Shown piece by piece: positions 1 through 11,500 of a DNA stretch of 47,366 nt. Location: positions 1 to 47,366 of the forward strand of contig JAUCBJ010003895.1 in the NCBI GenBank assembly GCA_032718475.1, read 5' to 3'. Position numbers and translations under genes: made by a program. The notes below the pieces were generated by a model. The model was given only the letters and a program-made list of their open reading frames with translations. It had not been told where the DNA came from and did not search any database. The DNA is from Nemertoderma westbladi. Its lineage: Eukaryota; Xenacoelomorpha; Nemertodermatida; Nemertodermatidae. Each line of letters opens with the position of its first letter. Within the stretch, counting starts at the first letter, position 1.

Positions 1-200
1 GCCTCATGGAGTAAATAAGCATGGTGGACAGCCCATGACTTTCTTGAGACGCATCTTAAAGGACACTGGCCTTAAAGATGCGGATGATCTAGCAAATGTC
101 ATGGGTGATAGGGAGTTGTGGCGGTGCAATTTTGTTGACAAGCCGGCACAGCATTCTTAAAAATGCAGCTGCAATGCAGCATGCCGATCCTAGTAGTAGT
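1..200 (+). mobile_element. LINE 3' end, 5' part outside window
   Basis: The segment matches 34398-34597 almost base for base, with only a few substitutions by eye. That second stretch is the 3' end of a LINE whose reverse transcriptase is readable upstream, so this is the 3' terminus of the same non-LTR family. It encodes the last residues of the LINE protein (ending ...DKPAQHS) and a short 3' UTR that finishes in a (TAG)n run at 189-200. The next bases belong to a fibrinogen-domain gene, so the LINE end sits directly against that exon. The rest of the LINE lies left of the window. Confidence 0.85.
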
Positions 201-298
201 ATGGGAAGGAGGATAGCGAGGGAGCTCATTGGTACACATTCACTGACCCTGAGAGCCGCGCACCGATGGAGAAAATAGAAATAAAGATCAGAATTTAA
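201..298 (+). pseudogene. FReD (fibrinogen C-terminal domain) gene, last codons, copy A
   Basis: One frame reads AHWYTFTDPESRAPMEKIEI and then KIRI before TAA at 296-298. This is the typical end of a fibrinogen-related domain (HW..F......M+KI+IR). It is closely similar to the end of the fuller copy at 21210-21302. Everything upstream in the window is LINE sequence, so the visible part is only a C-terminal remnant. Either the LINE inserted into the exon or the copy was truncated there. I call it a pseudogene fragment; an intact gene interrupted at this point outside the window cannot be excluded. Confidence 0.75.
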
Positions 299-606
299 CG
301 AATCTACTATTAACTTTATAATTAGTATTATTATTATCATTATTATTACATTTTAATTCGCCATATAGATAGCATAGATTATATATAGGGGACCACAACA
401 CTTATAATTACACAATAATTGCACAATAATTAAGTAATATGTATAATATAATTAAACAGTAACGTATTTATATTATATATATAATATATACACCATGTCG
501 CGTAATATAGTGTCATTTTCTGAAGACACGGACCCCCCCCCCCCCAGATTTTTCTGCAAATCTTTATCATATTGCTTAGAATTTGAAACACAACTAGTTC
601 CGCGGT
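299..606 (+). other. 3' flank/UTR of FReD copy A
   Basis: This non-coding AT-rich stretch aligns with 21303-21545 downstream of FReD copy B. Shared stretches include a TTATTATTA run, CATAGATTATATATAGGGGAC, and GACACGGACCC followed by a C run. Copy A has a 13-14-base C run near 532 where copy B has a short interrupted one. The homology shows that the gene and its 3' flank were duplicated together. No gene is seen here. Confidence 0.7.
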
Positions 607-720
607 TGACCCCATGAAGCCGGAATTTTCGATTTTGCCTTCAAATTTTTTTTATAAGCGTTTTAAAAAAGTGTCTTTTGCGAAATCGCACCCTCCGTAT
701 CGTGGACATTCTTCACATTA

Positions 721-2839
721 TGTTAAACAACCGCGACACCTATACTAACAGCAGAACTGTTGAACAGACCAATACCCGTTAATATCCTTCTGCCAACCTA
801 ATAAGTTCTCGTCTAACCAATAAGACACAAAGACTGCTCTACTGTTAAGTAAAGGGGATCAGGAGCGTGCTATTACTAAATTGTAAGGGTTGCTAAATAC
901 AAAACCGCTACTTACCGTTGGATGGCGCTAATCTGCCGTCCGCTAATATATTTTACTAAATTTACACAACTCCTGCAAAATCGCTTGTTCCTTTCTCTAC
1001 CGATCGCTCGATAGAGAGCTAACTGTTCGAATCTATAAGCCACGCGGGAATAACCAAAACAATAAACCCGAGTCGGCTCCCTAAGCTTACTTAAGACGAG
1101 TACGAGGGGCTTTGCACTCAGAGTATATTCTTACGCCTAATTTTACTACTGAAATACGCTAATGCCTACGTCTTTTCTAATCGCGAATACTGAGGGTTCC
1201 CTAACGAAATGTGTGAATGCGAGAATATTTAAATAAATCAAAATTGGTACAGTACAATGTCTTTCGTAGGTGTTACCGCTCTGGGTCTAAACTTGCCTGC
1301 AGCTGGCTTTAGGCCAGCAACTTACTAGTGTCTTGCGTACTAACTATTGCGATCTAGTTTATTGCCCGCTAATGCAAATAACCGCTTAGCGTGAATAGTT
1401 TACGGTACTCTAAATTATTACCTTAGCTACTCTCCGCTATGCTGCGTACTAATTCTTAATTTTACTAATTAATTACAGTCACAAATATGTAACAGCCTAA
1501 AATACTGTATTACTTTGACCTAATCAGTAATTATTTACGGTAAACTAAGAGATAGAATCAATCAAAGGGAAAAGAGCGCCTATCTAAGCATTCGTAATCA
1601 TAGGCACACTTTAGTAACACACCAATCAGCGTCAGCAATCACAGATCACAATAGCACGACTTGCAATTATACAATCTGCAATTATATAATTCGCAACTTA
1701 CTTACGTACTTACCCACTTACTTACTGTAAGGTATGCAGGCCCCTCCCGGGTACATCTAGGCTTCCTAACTAACCCAATTCCTGCCCCCTAATACTAAAT
1801 AGAGACAAAACCTTGGATCATCAGCCCCCTAATTACTGTACCGGCGAGCGGTCTCCAACCCACAGTCCAAACTGCCCGACCGCAACGTTGACCCCCGCCA
1901 GCGTTGCCCGCTTTTGAATCCTCCGCTCTCCCTTAGTCGCCCAACCCCCCGATGTGCCCACCGCCCACTGGCGCCTTAGCCCTCCATTATGCTAATAGCT
2001 ACCGTAGCGGCGCATGCAAATCACAAAGTCTGACAGTCTCAGAAATCCCTTAGGATTATTGCGCAGAAAGGAATCACGTAGAACCATTAATCAAAAGGTA
2101 GAAATCATAGTTCAGTTGTAATTAGCAGTAATCGACAGGAATTAATTGAGAAACACAAGCAAGAATAATCGCACTCGAATTATTTTAAGAAACTAATCAA
2201 AATTAGCAAATTGCAGAAAATCAGTCAAAAAATACATAGGGACAGCTCAGCAAGTACAACAGCAATAAGTGGGGTGTCACATGGGGTTCTACCGGCACGC
2301 CGTCAATTTATAGGTGATCCGAGTGGGATGATGCAATAGGGTGACTCAATCGCTCTCCTATTGGCTCTCCAGTCCGTGCTAGCACTAGACCAACCTGGAA
2401 GCAGCTAGTCCAATAAGGAGGCCGGATTGTAGCCCTATTCCCTCAAATTATTACCATATATGGTAATGGTTCACGTCTCTGGCTGCTGAATGGCCAGGAC
2501 AGCGTCCCTATATGCTAGCCCTACTAAAGCTAATATCAGCAAGCACGGAATCCAGGGTCCGAATAAACTTACCCTGGAACTATCTACATATAACCTAATA
2601 CAAAATTACGTAGGTAGAGCTACATACTATACAAAATGAATGGATGCAAAATATATGGGCGTTTTAACTTCCTTACCTAAATACCACTGCGTTATTATGC
2701 CTTATCTAAAATATCATGCTGCACAATGGACTAATATTACGTACAGTATAACGGACTAATATTGCATACTGCATAACGGACTAATACTGCATACAGTATA
2801 ACGACTAATAATGTGGATACAGCGCCATATACCGTAACA
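721..2839 (-). repeat. BEL 3' LTR
   Basis: This is the downstream LTR of the minus-strand element, matching 14939-17057 throughout. It is bounded outside by the CATTA target duplication at 716-720. Just upstream in element orientation (2840-2852) is only a short purine stretch, a weak candidate polypurine tract. Confidence 0.93.
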
Positions 2840-3650
2840 CCGCTCCAAGGGAAATCATACAATGTTTCCCTCCAATTGTAGAAGAGTATAAGGTGATGTA
2901 TACAAAACAAAATAAATTTCTTCCAACCAATCTAAATAACATAATAATTCTACTATTTACAAATATTGCCGTAGATATTGCATAATGAATTTACATACAA
3001 ATTAAATTCACAAAATATTATCTCTCTCACTGTTTAACGATTATTACATACAAATTAAATTTACAAAATATTGTTTCTCGTTCGTACTACATAATGATTA
3101 CTACATACAAATTAAATTACAAAAATATTACTTCCTTTATTTATTTACAAATTGACTGTCTACCTATTGAAATGGAACATGGCTAGGACAATGTCCCCCA
3201 TTTCCCATCTCAAATTAACGATCAACATTAACAAGATAAACTAAATATAAACGTATTTGAATCTAAATTTTTAACTAAATTGCATTAAAGGCCGATAATC
3301 AAATTAAATATAAAATACGTAATAATTTCTTTCATTTTCGGACTTTACTTAATTTCTTATAAAAAACGCAAATCATATTGGTTTGATGATTGCTCAGGTA
3401 AGTGAAAGGAGTAAGCCAAACCCGCGGGTTTGTCTCCCCAATCACTTCCTTTGCCTCTTTCAATAAACTTTAGAGCAAATAAAGTCATATACACAAAATC
3501 AAATATAGTTAAAGTATTTACTATTTCCAATCGGACTACAAAATAAAAGTATTTCCTTTCAATATTTTTCGGCCTTCGAAAATAAAATTCTAAAATATGG
3601 ATACGACTAGTGTATATGAGTCCAGTCGAATGATTGATCAAAACCTACGA
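2840..3650. other. BEL 3' non-coding region, AT-rich with imperfect repeats
   Basis: No gene is seen. At 2992-3130 three imperfect units of 53-57 bp start TACATACAAATTAAATT. The perfect palindromic motif site 1 lies at 3417. The open frame at 3357-3641 on the minus strand has no recognisable features and is not supported as a gene. Confidence 0.6.
3417..3432. promoter_or_regulatory. Palindromic motif site 1 (perfect)
   Basis: CAAACCCGCGGGTTTG is a perfect 16-bp palindrome in the BEL 3' non-coding region. It is the best match to a motif found six times in the element. Confidence 0.7.
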
Positions 3651-3677
3651 TATACATCAGAGCGACGATGATGTATA
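3651..3677. other. Hairpin 2 (same loop, compensated stem)
   Basis: The arms TATACATCA and TGATGTATA pair perfectly around GAGCGACGA. Compared with hairpin 1, one T-A pair is a C-G pair, changed on both sides. A third, degenerate and inverted relative with GGAGCGACAGA on the minus strand follows at about 3685-3710. Confidence 0.6.
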
Positions 3678-3711
3678 TATCTAGAGTCTGTCGCTCCGTG
3701 ATATTATAGTC

Positions 3712-4062
3712 TCATCGGCTAGCTCCTGGGTCTCTCGGGCTCGCTCCCCTCCCCAGATACACCAGTCTACCCCCTGTAGACTCTGTTGACGGCGTTCTTG
3801 AGGCGTCACTTCCCGGAACCGGCGACGACGTTCCCTGGGCACCGACGATCTCCCGACTGGTGCTCCTCCCTCGGCCTCGTCCCATTTGCCGTGTCCCTGT
3901 GGGCGCCTCCGCCAACTCCTCCTTCAACTTTATAGAGTGGAACTGCTCGTCCTTGGCTTGACGCTTGCCAAGGACTCCTCCTTCTGGTACATGCCGCGAG
4001 CTGTGAGCTCCGGCTGTTGTCGCTGTGGGCGCGGCGGTCCTGATCCTCCACTCGTTCAGAGG
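3712..4062 (-). CDS. Possible second accessory reading frame, no ATG
   Basis: A 117-codon frame is open on the element sense strand from just after TGA (4065-4063) to TAA at 3714-3712. It has no upstream ATG. The deduced peptide is rich in Gly, Arg, Ser and Pro and looks disordered. The DNA is much more GC-rich than its surroundings. A different frame at 3806-4075 is open for 89 codons from an ATG, so coding is uncertain. It could be a spliced exon or simply a GC-rich non-coding block. Confidence 0.2.
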   Translation of the reverse strand, partial: PLNEWRIRTAAPTATTAGAHSSRHVPEGGVLGKRQAKDEQFHSIKLKEELAEAPTGTRQMGRGRGRSTSREIVGAQGTSSPVPGSDASRTPSTESTGGRLVYLGRGASPRDPGASR

Positions 4063-4117
4063 TCAATGACCCCAAACGAGTCTCCTTAGGCCGCCAATTG
4101 TGCGCTGGGTAATAATT

Positions 4118-4780
4118 CTAGACGTATATATCAGAGCGACGATGATATATAAAGGATTGGACATATTCGGGCTTAATAATGCGTTCGTCGAAACTTCCCG
4201 AAATAATTTGGAGTAAATATCGTATAAACCGCGGATCTTGGATATAGTTAGTAGACGGATGGACGGCGCGAATCTCGTCTGGATACTCAGGCGTGAGCTT
4301 CCTCTCCTGGTGAAGCGAAGTGAACGTGGTCCAGGAACTCGAGTCCCGTACCGCTTCGCGCCGCGCCTCTAGATCCTTATAGGCTCGGTACAGCGAAATA
4401 GCCGCTGCCGTCTCTATCAAACTGGGTGTCGAACAGGGTTTAATCTCCGTATACGGATCTAATGTCGTAACGGTCGGCGTAATGGGTCTCGGAGGTCGCT
4501 TTCCGCTGAAGTCGATACTGATCATCGGGTTGCTCATCGGGTAACCTCCCTCGTTATATCTAAGGAATTGGTGAGCTGGACATCGCGTTAATATCGGTTC
4601 TGGATGTTGCTCGTCTAGTCAGTCGGGAATCGTGGGTTTGTATTTCCCATTTAGCTCCATCACCGACCGCCCATGGTAGTAAACGTTCGAGTCTTTACAT
4701 CCCGGTCGCGCGAATGGTAACTCCGCCTCCTCTCTGGCAGTAAATCCTCTGCGCGGTTGCGCTCTAATATCCTTCTCCAT
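4118..4780 (-). CDS. BEL accessory ORF with in-frame TGA (53 + 166 codons)
   Basis: ATG at 4780 opens a 53-codon frame ending in TGA at 4621-4619. The same frame then stays open for 166 codons to TAG at 4120-4118. The stop context is TGA-CTA-G, known from other systems to favour readthrough. The post-stop part has its own ATG at 4537 (139 codons), so reinitiation or a separate ORF is also possible. The product is polar, with no signal peptide, membrane segment or domain I recognise. It lies downstream of the polyprotein gene on the sense strand, where a subgenomic or spliced RNA would be needed. A decayed remnant is the alternative, although a 166-codon open stretch argues mildly for coding. 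Confidence 0.4.
4125..4151. other. Hairpin 1 (loop GAGCGACGA)
   Basis: The arms TATATATCA and TGATATATA pair perfectly around the loop GAGCGACGA. The hairpin spans the last codons of the accessory ORF, which stops at 4118. It shares its loop and stem design with 3651-3677. Confidence 0.6.
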
Positions 4781-5536
4781 TATGCCCCGCGTATATACAT
4801 ATATATCCCAATAAGTGTTCCGTTACGCAAACCAATTACACTGTGGGTAATCAGTTAGATGTCGCCGAAGGACAGACCTCCCGAACCCCCTCCGCCTTCC
4901 AGCAGTTCAGGTTCGACTCTCTAGATCCCGTCTCTTCCTAACTAACTATCCTCTAACCTATTCCCATGCATAGCGCAAAAACTTTGGAGATAAACTGGCC
5001 GTGACCAACTCACTTTTTGATGCCCAAACTACTCCCATTACTCCTACTAAACTACAGTAGTTAGAAAGGACCATAGCCACAATACTCGACTATACCAAAC
5101 CCACAGGTTTGATAATCGAACATCACACATCCTGCAAACTACTGAGTGGGGTCCATGTACGCCTCTGGTGCTACTAACCTTTAGCACCTTAGTTGCACTG
5201 TTGGCACCAATCTGTGGAAGTTGCTAAACTCAATTTACACTCCTACGTAATATAGCCGTCACCATGGTTTCTAAATGCTATTTTCCAGGCTTCACGACTT
5301 TTCAAATTACTGTTTATCTATAGACGAATTCTAAAACGCGTCTATACACAGCGTCTGGAATTGTCTTGGGTTCACTTTTCTAATTTTAAAATTTTAATTT
5401 TTCCAAAAATTTTGAAATAAAATTTTGTTTTGATACCCACCAGACAAAACTCAACGCAAATCACCACAACCCCGCTCCTATGCATTTCCTTGTATTTGCA
5501 TACGAGGAATGCATACGAAGTGAGTTGCGTCCAACA
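4781..5536. other. BEL region between polyprotein stop and accessory ORF
   Basis: These 756 bases hold no convincing gene. Palindromic motif site 2 lies at 5096-5111. The end next to the polyprotein stop is AT-rich with A and T runs (5380-5440). Confidence 0.6.
5096..5111. promoter_or_regulatory. Palindromic motif site 2
   Basis: CAAACCCACAGGTTTG lies in the BEL 3' non-coding region, between the end of the polyprotein gene and the accessory ORF. Confidence 0.65.
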
Positions 5537-8500
5537 CTAATTCTGTTTTGAGGCAGGAGACAAACTATAATCTCCCGTCTCGATACGTGTCTCCTCTAAT
5601 AACACAATATCTTGGACCGGTCGGTCCAAGGTGTGTAAACCATTAGTTTTACACTTTTTTGGGTGCGGACACTTGCACCTAATTTTCACAGTGACTGTGC
5701 GCACTATGTTTTGCACGTCTGGGTGTGTGTGCAAGATCACTCCCGTCTCCCAATACTTTCTCTTGACAATGGGTTCGGTTATCAACACGTAATCTCCCCT
5801 TTGGAGACTCCGAACCGTTTTGTACCACTTTGTTCTGGTGGATATGGTGGGAAGATAGTATTCCCGCCAATATTCCCAGAATGTGTACGCTACTAATTGT
5901 GTTACTTTCCAGCTTTTACGACTATATAGGTCGGCACTAACGGGTTCTGATGCCGGCACAAGAAATGCTGGACTCTGCATTAGCAAATGATTCGGCGTTA
6001 ATGCAACACCGTCTGGCAACATAGCTATCGGCCTCGAGTTTAGGGTATGCTCGATTTCAATGAAAGCTGTAACCAGTTCGTCGTCGGTAAGTTGTTTGTT
6101 CACAGGCAATGTTTTGGCAATGGCCTGCTTCACAGAGCGAACCAAACGCTCCCAACTTCCTCCTCTCCAAGGACTCTCTGGAGTATTAAATCTCCATTCT
6201 ACTCTTTGCGGCAAAAGTGCTGCAGAAATTTCCTTATTCTGTGCCGCTTTATGAGCCGCGTTCAACTCGCTGTTCCCTCCGACAAAGTTTGTACCCTTAT
6301 CGGAGTAGAACGCCTTTACTAGTCCTCTCCTGGCCATAAATCTCTTCAAGGCCAGGAGCAGAGATTTGGTCGACATGTCTGCCACACGCTCGATATGTAT
6401 GGCTCTACTAGCCATACATGTCAGTAGCAGACCCCATCGCTTGTGGGTCAGCCGTCCACTCTTTGCTTCAATCGGACCAAAACAGTCCACCCCTGTATTC
6501 GTAAAGGGTGGGTCATATGCCTGCACTCTCGCTTCCGGGAGTTCAGCCATCTCCTGTTCCAATACTCTGGTGTTCACCCTCTTGCAAACCAGACAGGCGT
6601 CGTACATAGTGCCTACTGCCCTGCTTGGCTGCAATAGAATGAATCGCTGTCTCGCTGCCGACAGACAGTGTAACCTTCCCGCGTGATGCAACCTCTTGTG
6701 TATATCCCATAGAATCGCTCTTTGCAATTCTATTGGGTGACTAGGGATTATCACTGGGAACCTAAACTGTGAGTTTATGTCGACAGTCTGGATTCTCGAT
6801 CTATGACAAATTAAACCCTTATGGATTAATGGACTCCATTTTCTAAGGGGTTTATAGAGAACTGGTCGTTGAGCCGATAATAGATGGAATTCTTTAGGGA
6901 AGGCACACATCTGATAATGTTTCAAATGCTTTAATTCCGCTTGATCAATCTCATCCTCTGTCAGAGGTTGTTTCAATTTCCGAATTCGCTCACTATTGGT
7001 GCTCAATGGTTCTCTCAAATGTTTCGAATGTTTTAAACAAAGGTACAAAATGTATCGGCTTAACCACGCAGTTCCTTTACAAATTGTCAGCCAAGAGGCA
7101 GACGAATTTAGTAATTTGTCATAAATACTGCATGACTCTAATGCCAGCGACGGTTGTCCGCTAACCAGTGGAAGTTTCGAATCCAAACCCGCAGGTTTGG
7201 AAACCAAAGGATCCATTTTGTCGGTCATTTTCTGTCCGTCACTTACCAATTGTGACTCCGGTTTAGTCTGTAAGGGTGGTTTGATGTCATAACTTACCCT
7301 TCCGGACCTAGTAGTCACGTAAGTCTGTTGGTCTGACAGGTCTCCGGGCCGCTCCAATGACTCTTCAGGCCGCTCCAATGACTCTTCAGGCCGCTCCAAT
7401 GACTTAAGTTTGGCTTTAGACTTCGACTTAGAGACTTTCTCTACCTTGACTTCTGCATCTTCAGGCATCGGATTGGTCACAATCTTTAGTCGCTCTGGCC
7501 AATGTTCCTGTGTCCTTGTTAGAAAATCAGGTCCATGCAACCAAAACTCCTGCGACTCTTCCTGACAGAATTCCGCCGGCATTGCACCTCTCGAAGTTAT
7601 GTCGGCCGGGTTTAACACTCCCGGACAATGTCTCCATTGTTCCTTCGTCGAAAAGTCAACGATCTGAGCGCGTCTATTGGCCACAAATGTCTTTAGTGCA
7701 ATATTGTCGGCCGCAATGTATACTAACACCAAGGATGCGTCCATCCAATAGAATAAGGTCAATGTCGTGTCTAACTCCTCAATTATTTGCTTACTTACCT
7801 CGACCGAAACTACAGCCGCCTGTAACTCTGCACGAGGGACAGTCATGTATTTGACCGGCATTGTCTTTGATCTAGAAGTCACAAAAGCCGTCTCAAATTT
7901 GTCCTGACTTACCTCTCGGCGAAGGTAGGCTACCATACCAAAGCCGGTGTCACTTGCGTCACTAAATAAATGGAGTTCGAGATCGGCTGGAAATACCAGC
8001 TGATTCGGAAAGTAGGATCGGGGTACGTCTATGTTTTTCAATAGATGTAACTCGGCTTCCCACTCCCTCCACTGCTTTGCATGTATAGGAGATATTGGTT
8101 CGTCCCACTCTAAGTCGGACAACCAAATTTTCCTCATGCACGCTCGTGCCTGTAATATAACCGGACTGATAAAGTTCATCGGGTCAAATAGTCTACTTAA
8201 TGTCGATAAGCAAATCCTCTTTGTCAAAACTTTGTCTGGGCTACTGGGCTCAAATCTAACTCTTACCTGGAACTTGTCTGAGTTCGGGTTCCAAGCGAGT
8301 CCCAGTACTCGCGCCATGGGAATTGGTTCTACCCCCAATTCAATGTCTCCGCTCCCGCGATCTTTTACCGGGAACGATTCTAATAGGGCCTCCGAATTAG
8401 TAGTGAACTTGGTCAGAGGAAATCCCCCTGTAGCCAAGCACTCTTGCAGGCCGTGAGCCACTTCTATGGCTTGTTCCGCTGTGTCCTTGGACACCAATCC

Positions 8501-11500
8501 GTCGTCCATATAGAAGTTTCTCAAGATGGACTCGATTACTTCTACTGGATACTTACCAATCTGGGCTGTTGCCGTTTTCTTTAGAACGAACAGCGTGCCA
8601 TTCGGACTATCGCGGGCGCCAAATATCCTAACGTACATTTGGTATGTAACCACTGGGCCGGATAAGTCTTCATTCTCAAACCAGAGAAAGCGAAGGCTAT
8701 CCTGGTCTGCCTTACAGGCTCTTACCTGGTGGAACATCGCCTCGATGTCACAAGTAAATGCGAATCGCCGCTGTCTAAAACGCAACAGTATTCCAATCAA
8801 ATAGTTATTCAGGTTGGGACCATCCATCAACTCTGAATTCAGGGACATACCTCTATAGACTGCTGCGCAGTCGTTGACTACTCGGACTTTGTCTGGCTTG
8901 TCAGGGTGAGTCACATAGTGGTGTGGAAGGTAATAAGTCTGGTCTGTCACTAAGTCAGGGTCCTCTACCTTCCCAGCAAATCCCTTGGCGAAATAGTTGT
9001 TGATCTGGGCGCAATACTTCTCCCTAATGTCTGGATTCTTCAACAACCGAGCCCTTACTCCGTTCAATCTTTTCAAGGCTAAGTTGTAGTTGTTCTCCAA
9101 CTTAGGTGGTTGTCGACGCCACAACATTCCAACTTCAAAATGTCCAGTCGGTAGCAGACGTATGGTATCTTCCATCATCTCCAGCGACCGTTTTTCATCA
9201 GTAGACATGGCTAGGTCATATCCACCGGGTTCCATTGCGTCCCTATCCAGCCATTCGACGGTTCTGGCTCCTGTCTCGAGGTCCTGGCGTATCAATTCCT
9301 TCTGTAATTCCTCCTCACTGTATTGGAAAATGTCGAGGTCTCGATATTTAGCCACTTGACCCTCCACTATGTCGGTATAAGTCAAAACGTTACTTAAATA
9401 GGTAGCGTGGGCCGCTGAACCAGACCCACGGGTCTGATAACAGTAGTCCTCGGGTTCACTATCTGTCCGGTCGTTATGAAGTGGTTCCGACAACCTAACA
9501 TTATCGGGAATCAACTCCTCGTCCGACTCGCTAAAGTCACTATAGTGGTCAATACAGGTTCTCCTAAACTCGTCTATGTCTGGTGGTTCTACTAACGGTG
9601 GTTGAGTTATAGGCTGTAATTCGTCGTATCTGTCCATTGGCTTGTCGCCACCTGTAAACTCATAAGACATGGGTACTCGTGTATACCAACCTAATATAGT
9701 CCTGTGGGCATGTGGTCCATTGACATGCGGTTCAGCTGGTCTCGTTTCCCATATCTGGTGTGCGATCAGCTGTTCTGCACCAATCAACATAGAAACATTC
9801 CTATAACCTACCTGGTGTCTGGGTATCCTGAGCTTGTCAAAATACTCCTGTGCTATGGGACTCATCGGCGGCACCTTACCTAACTGCCTGCCGAATCCCT
9901 TCATAGCTAGACACTTAAATCCGTCCAATGGCAAAGCTTTCCGTTCTTGTCGAGTGTGTTGGTCTCTCGGAAGTAGGGAATCTAGTTCTACCGAAATTCT
10001 GTGTCCCTTGAGGTCTCCTACCCCATGCATAGACTTCAACTCTATTTGGATCTCCTCAGCGTTCTGGAAGCTAGAAACAGCTCTCGCCACTTCCTCGTCG
10101 ATATAGGATAATGTGGACGCAGTGTCCAACATCACATATATTCGCTTTGATCCCTTATCTCCAGTGAGTTTCACCGGAATCACGCTAAATATTTCCGACG
10201 TGGCCGATGATAAATACGTCCGCGCGCTGGTCGATGAACTATCCGCAGTGAAACCTTGGCAGGTCACTTCTCTCGCGCTCGACTCGCCATCTTCGTCCGA
10301 CGAACCTGGTTGGTAACCATCGTCCTGGATGCCGGTGTACGTATTCCTCCTTATCGATATGGGTTCTTTGCTCCCCTTCCTGTGAGGATTTCGCTGTAAG
10401 TAACGGTCCGTTGGGGTATGGAAATCCGCATGTAGCAACTTGTGATGTAGTCTGCCGCATTCCACGCATCCGTCCTTGCTGTTCGGGCACTGCCGCCGTA
10501 CATGACCTGGCGCAAGACATGCCCAACAGGTGTCCAACGTCCGCACTTGAACTCTTCTCTGTTCCGAATTTAATTCTTTGAACCGTCTGCAACTATCTAA
10601 CTTATGGTCGTCAGATCTTACCTCCTTTAGTAAACAGTATTGGCAACCTACAAATCCATCCGGCAACTCCTGTTGCTTTAACCTAGGTCTATCTAACCGC
10701 TCACCTGACCATACTCGCGAGTCTGATCTAAAGGCTGGGGTACTCGAATTATATCTGTCTACTGAGTTAAATGTCACAGTGGTCCTGTCATCGTCAAAAC
10801 TTACCATAGACTTACCGGTAACAGGTTTAGACTCCCTCATATTCTCTTCTGAGAAGTTTGATTTCATCTCTGCTACTGCGTCTGTGGCTATCATGTCATG
10901 AATATGCTGAAGTGTCAATACTTTACCTTGGCCCTCCAACTTATTCTCTAATTTGCGCCATTTCTGTCGGTAACGCATGTTTAAACGTCTTATTACGCTT
11001 TTCAAAACTTCGGCGTGATCACCATGATGAGGTAGATTCACCGTCCTCAAGATGTCCAATGCGTTCGAAATAGCGTTCGCTAAGTTCAACAGCTCTAACG
11101 GAGTTGTAATCCTTCCGCCCTTACCCAAGTCTTCTACTATCGACTGTGCCATCTTCGTTTTATTCCCGTAGATGTCACTAAGCGTCTTCATCGCTAACTC
11201 GAATGCCCTTTCATTGCCGACGAAGTTGTCAGCAATGGCTCTAGGTTCTCGATGGAGCATCTGAAGCAAATAGTTGAACTTCTCGTTGGGAGTAAAGGTG
11301 CTGTTGGTTAGCTGCTCGTCGACATAGGTTTTGAAGGTCCTCCAATGTTTATGGTTGCCCATAAACTTCTGGGGTTGTTGCGTCGGCAGTCCTTGCCTAG
11401 CAGCAAACTTACCTATGTCCCTAAGGGTTGCGTCGTTCCGGGTTAACAAATGGTTTAGTTCCGCAGGGTTGTTAAGTCTGGTCCTTTCCCGGTGGTTCCA

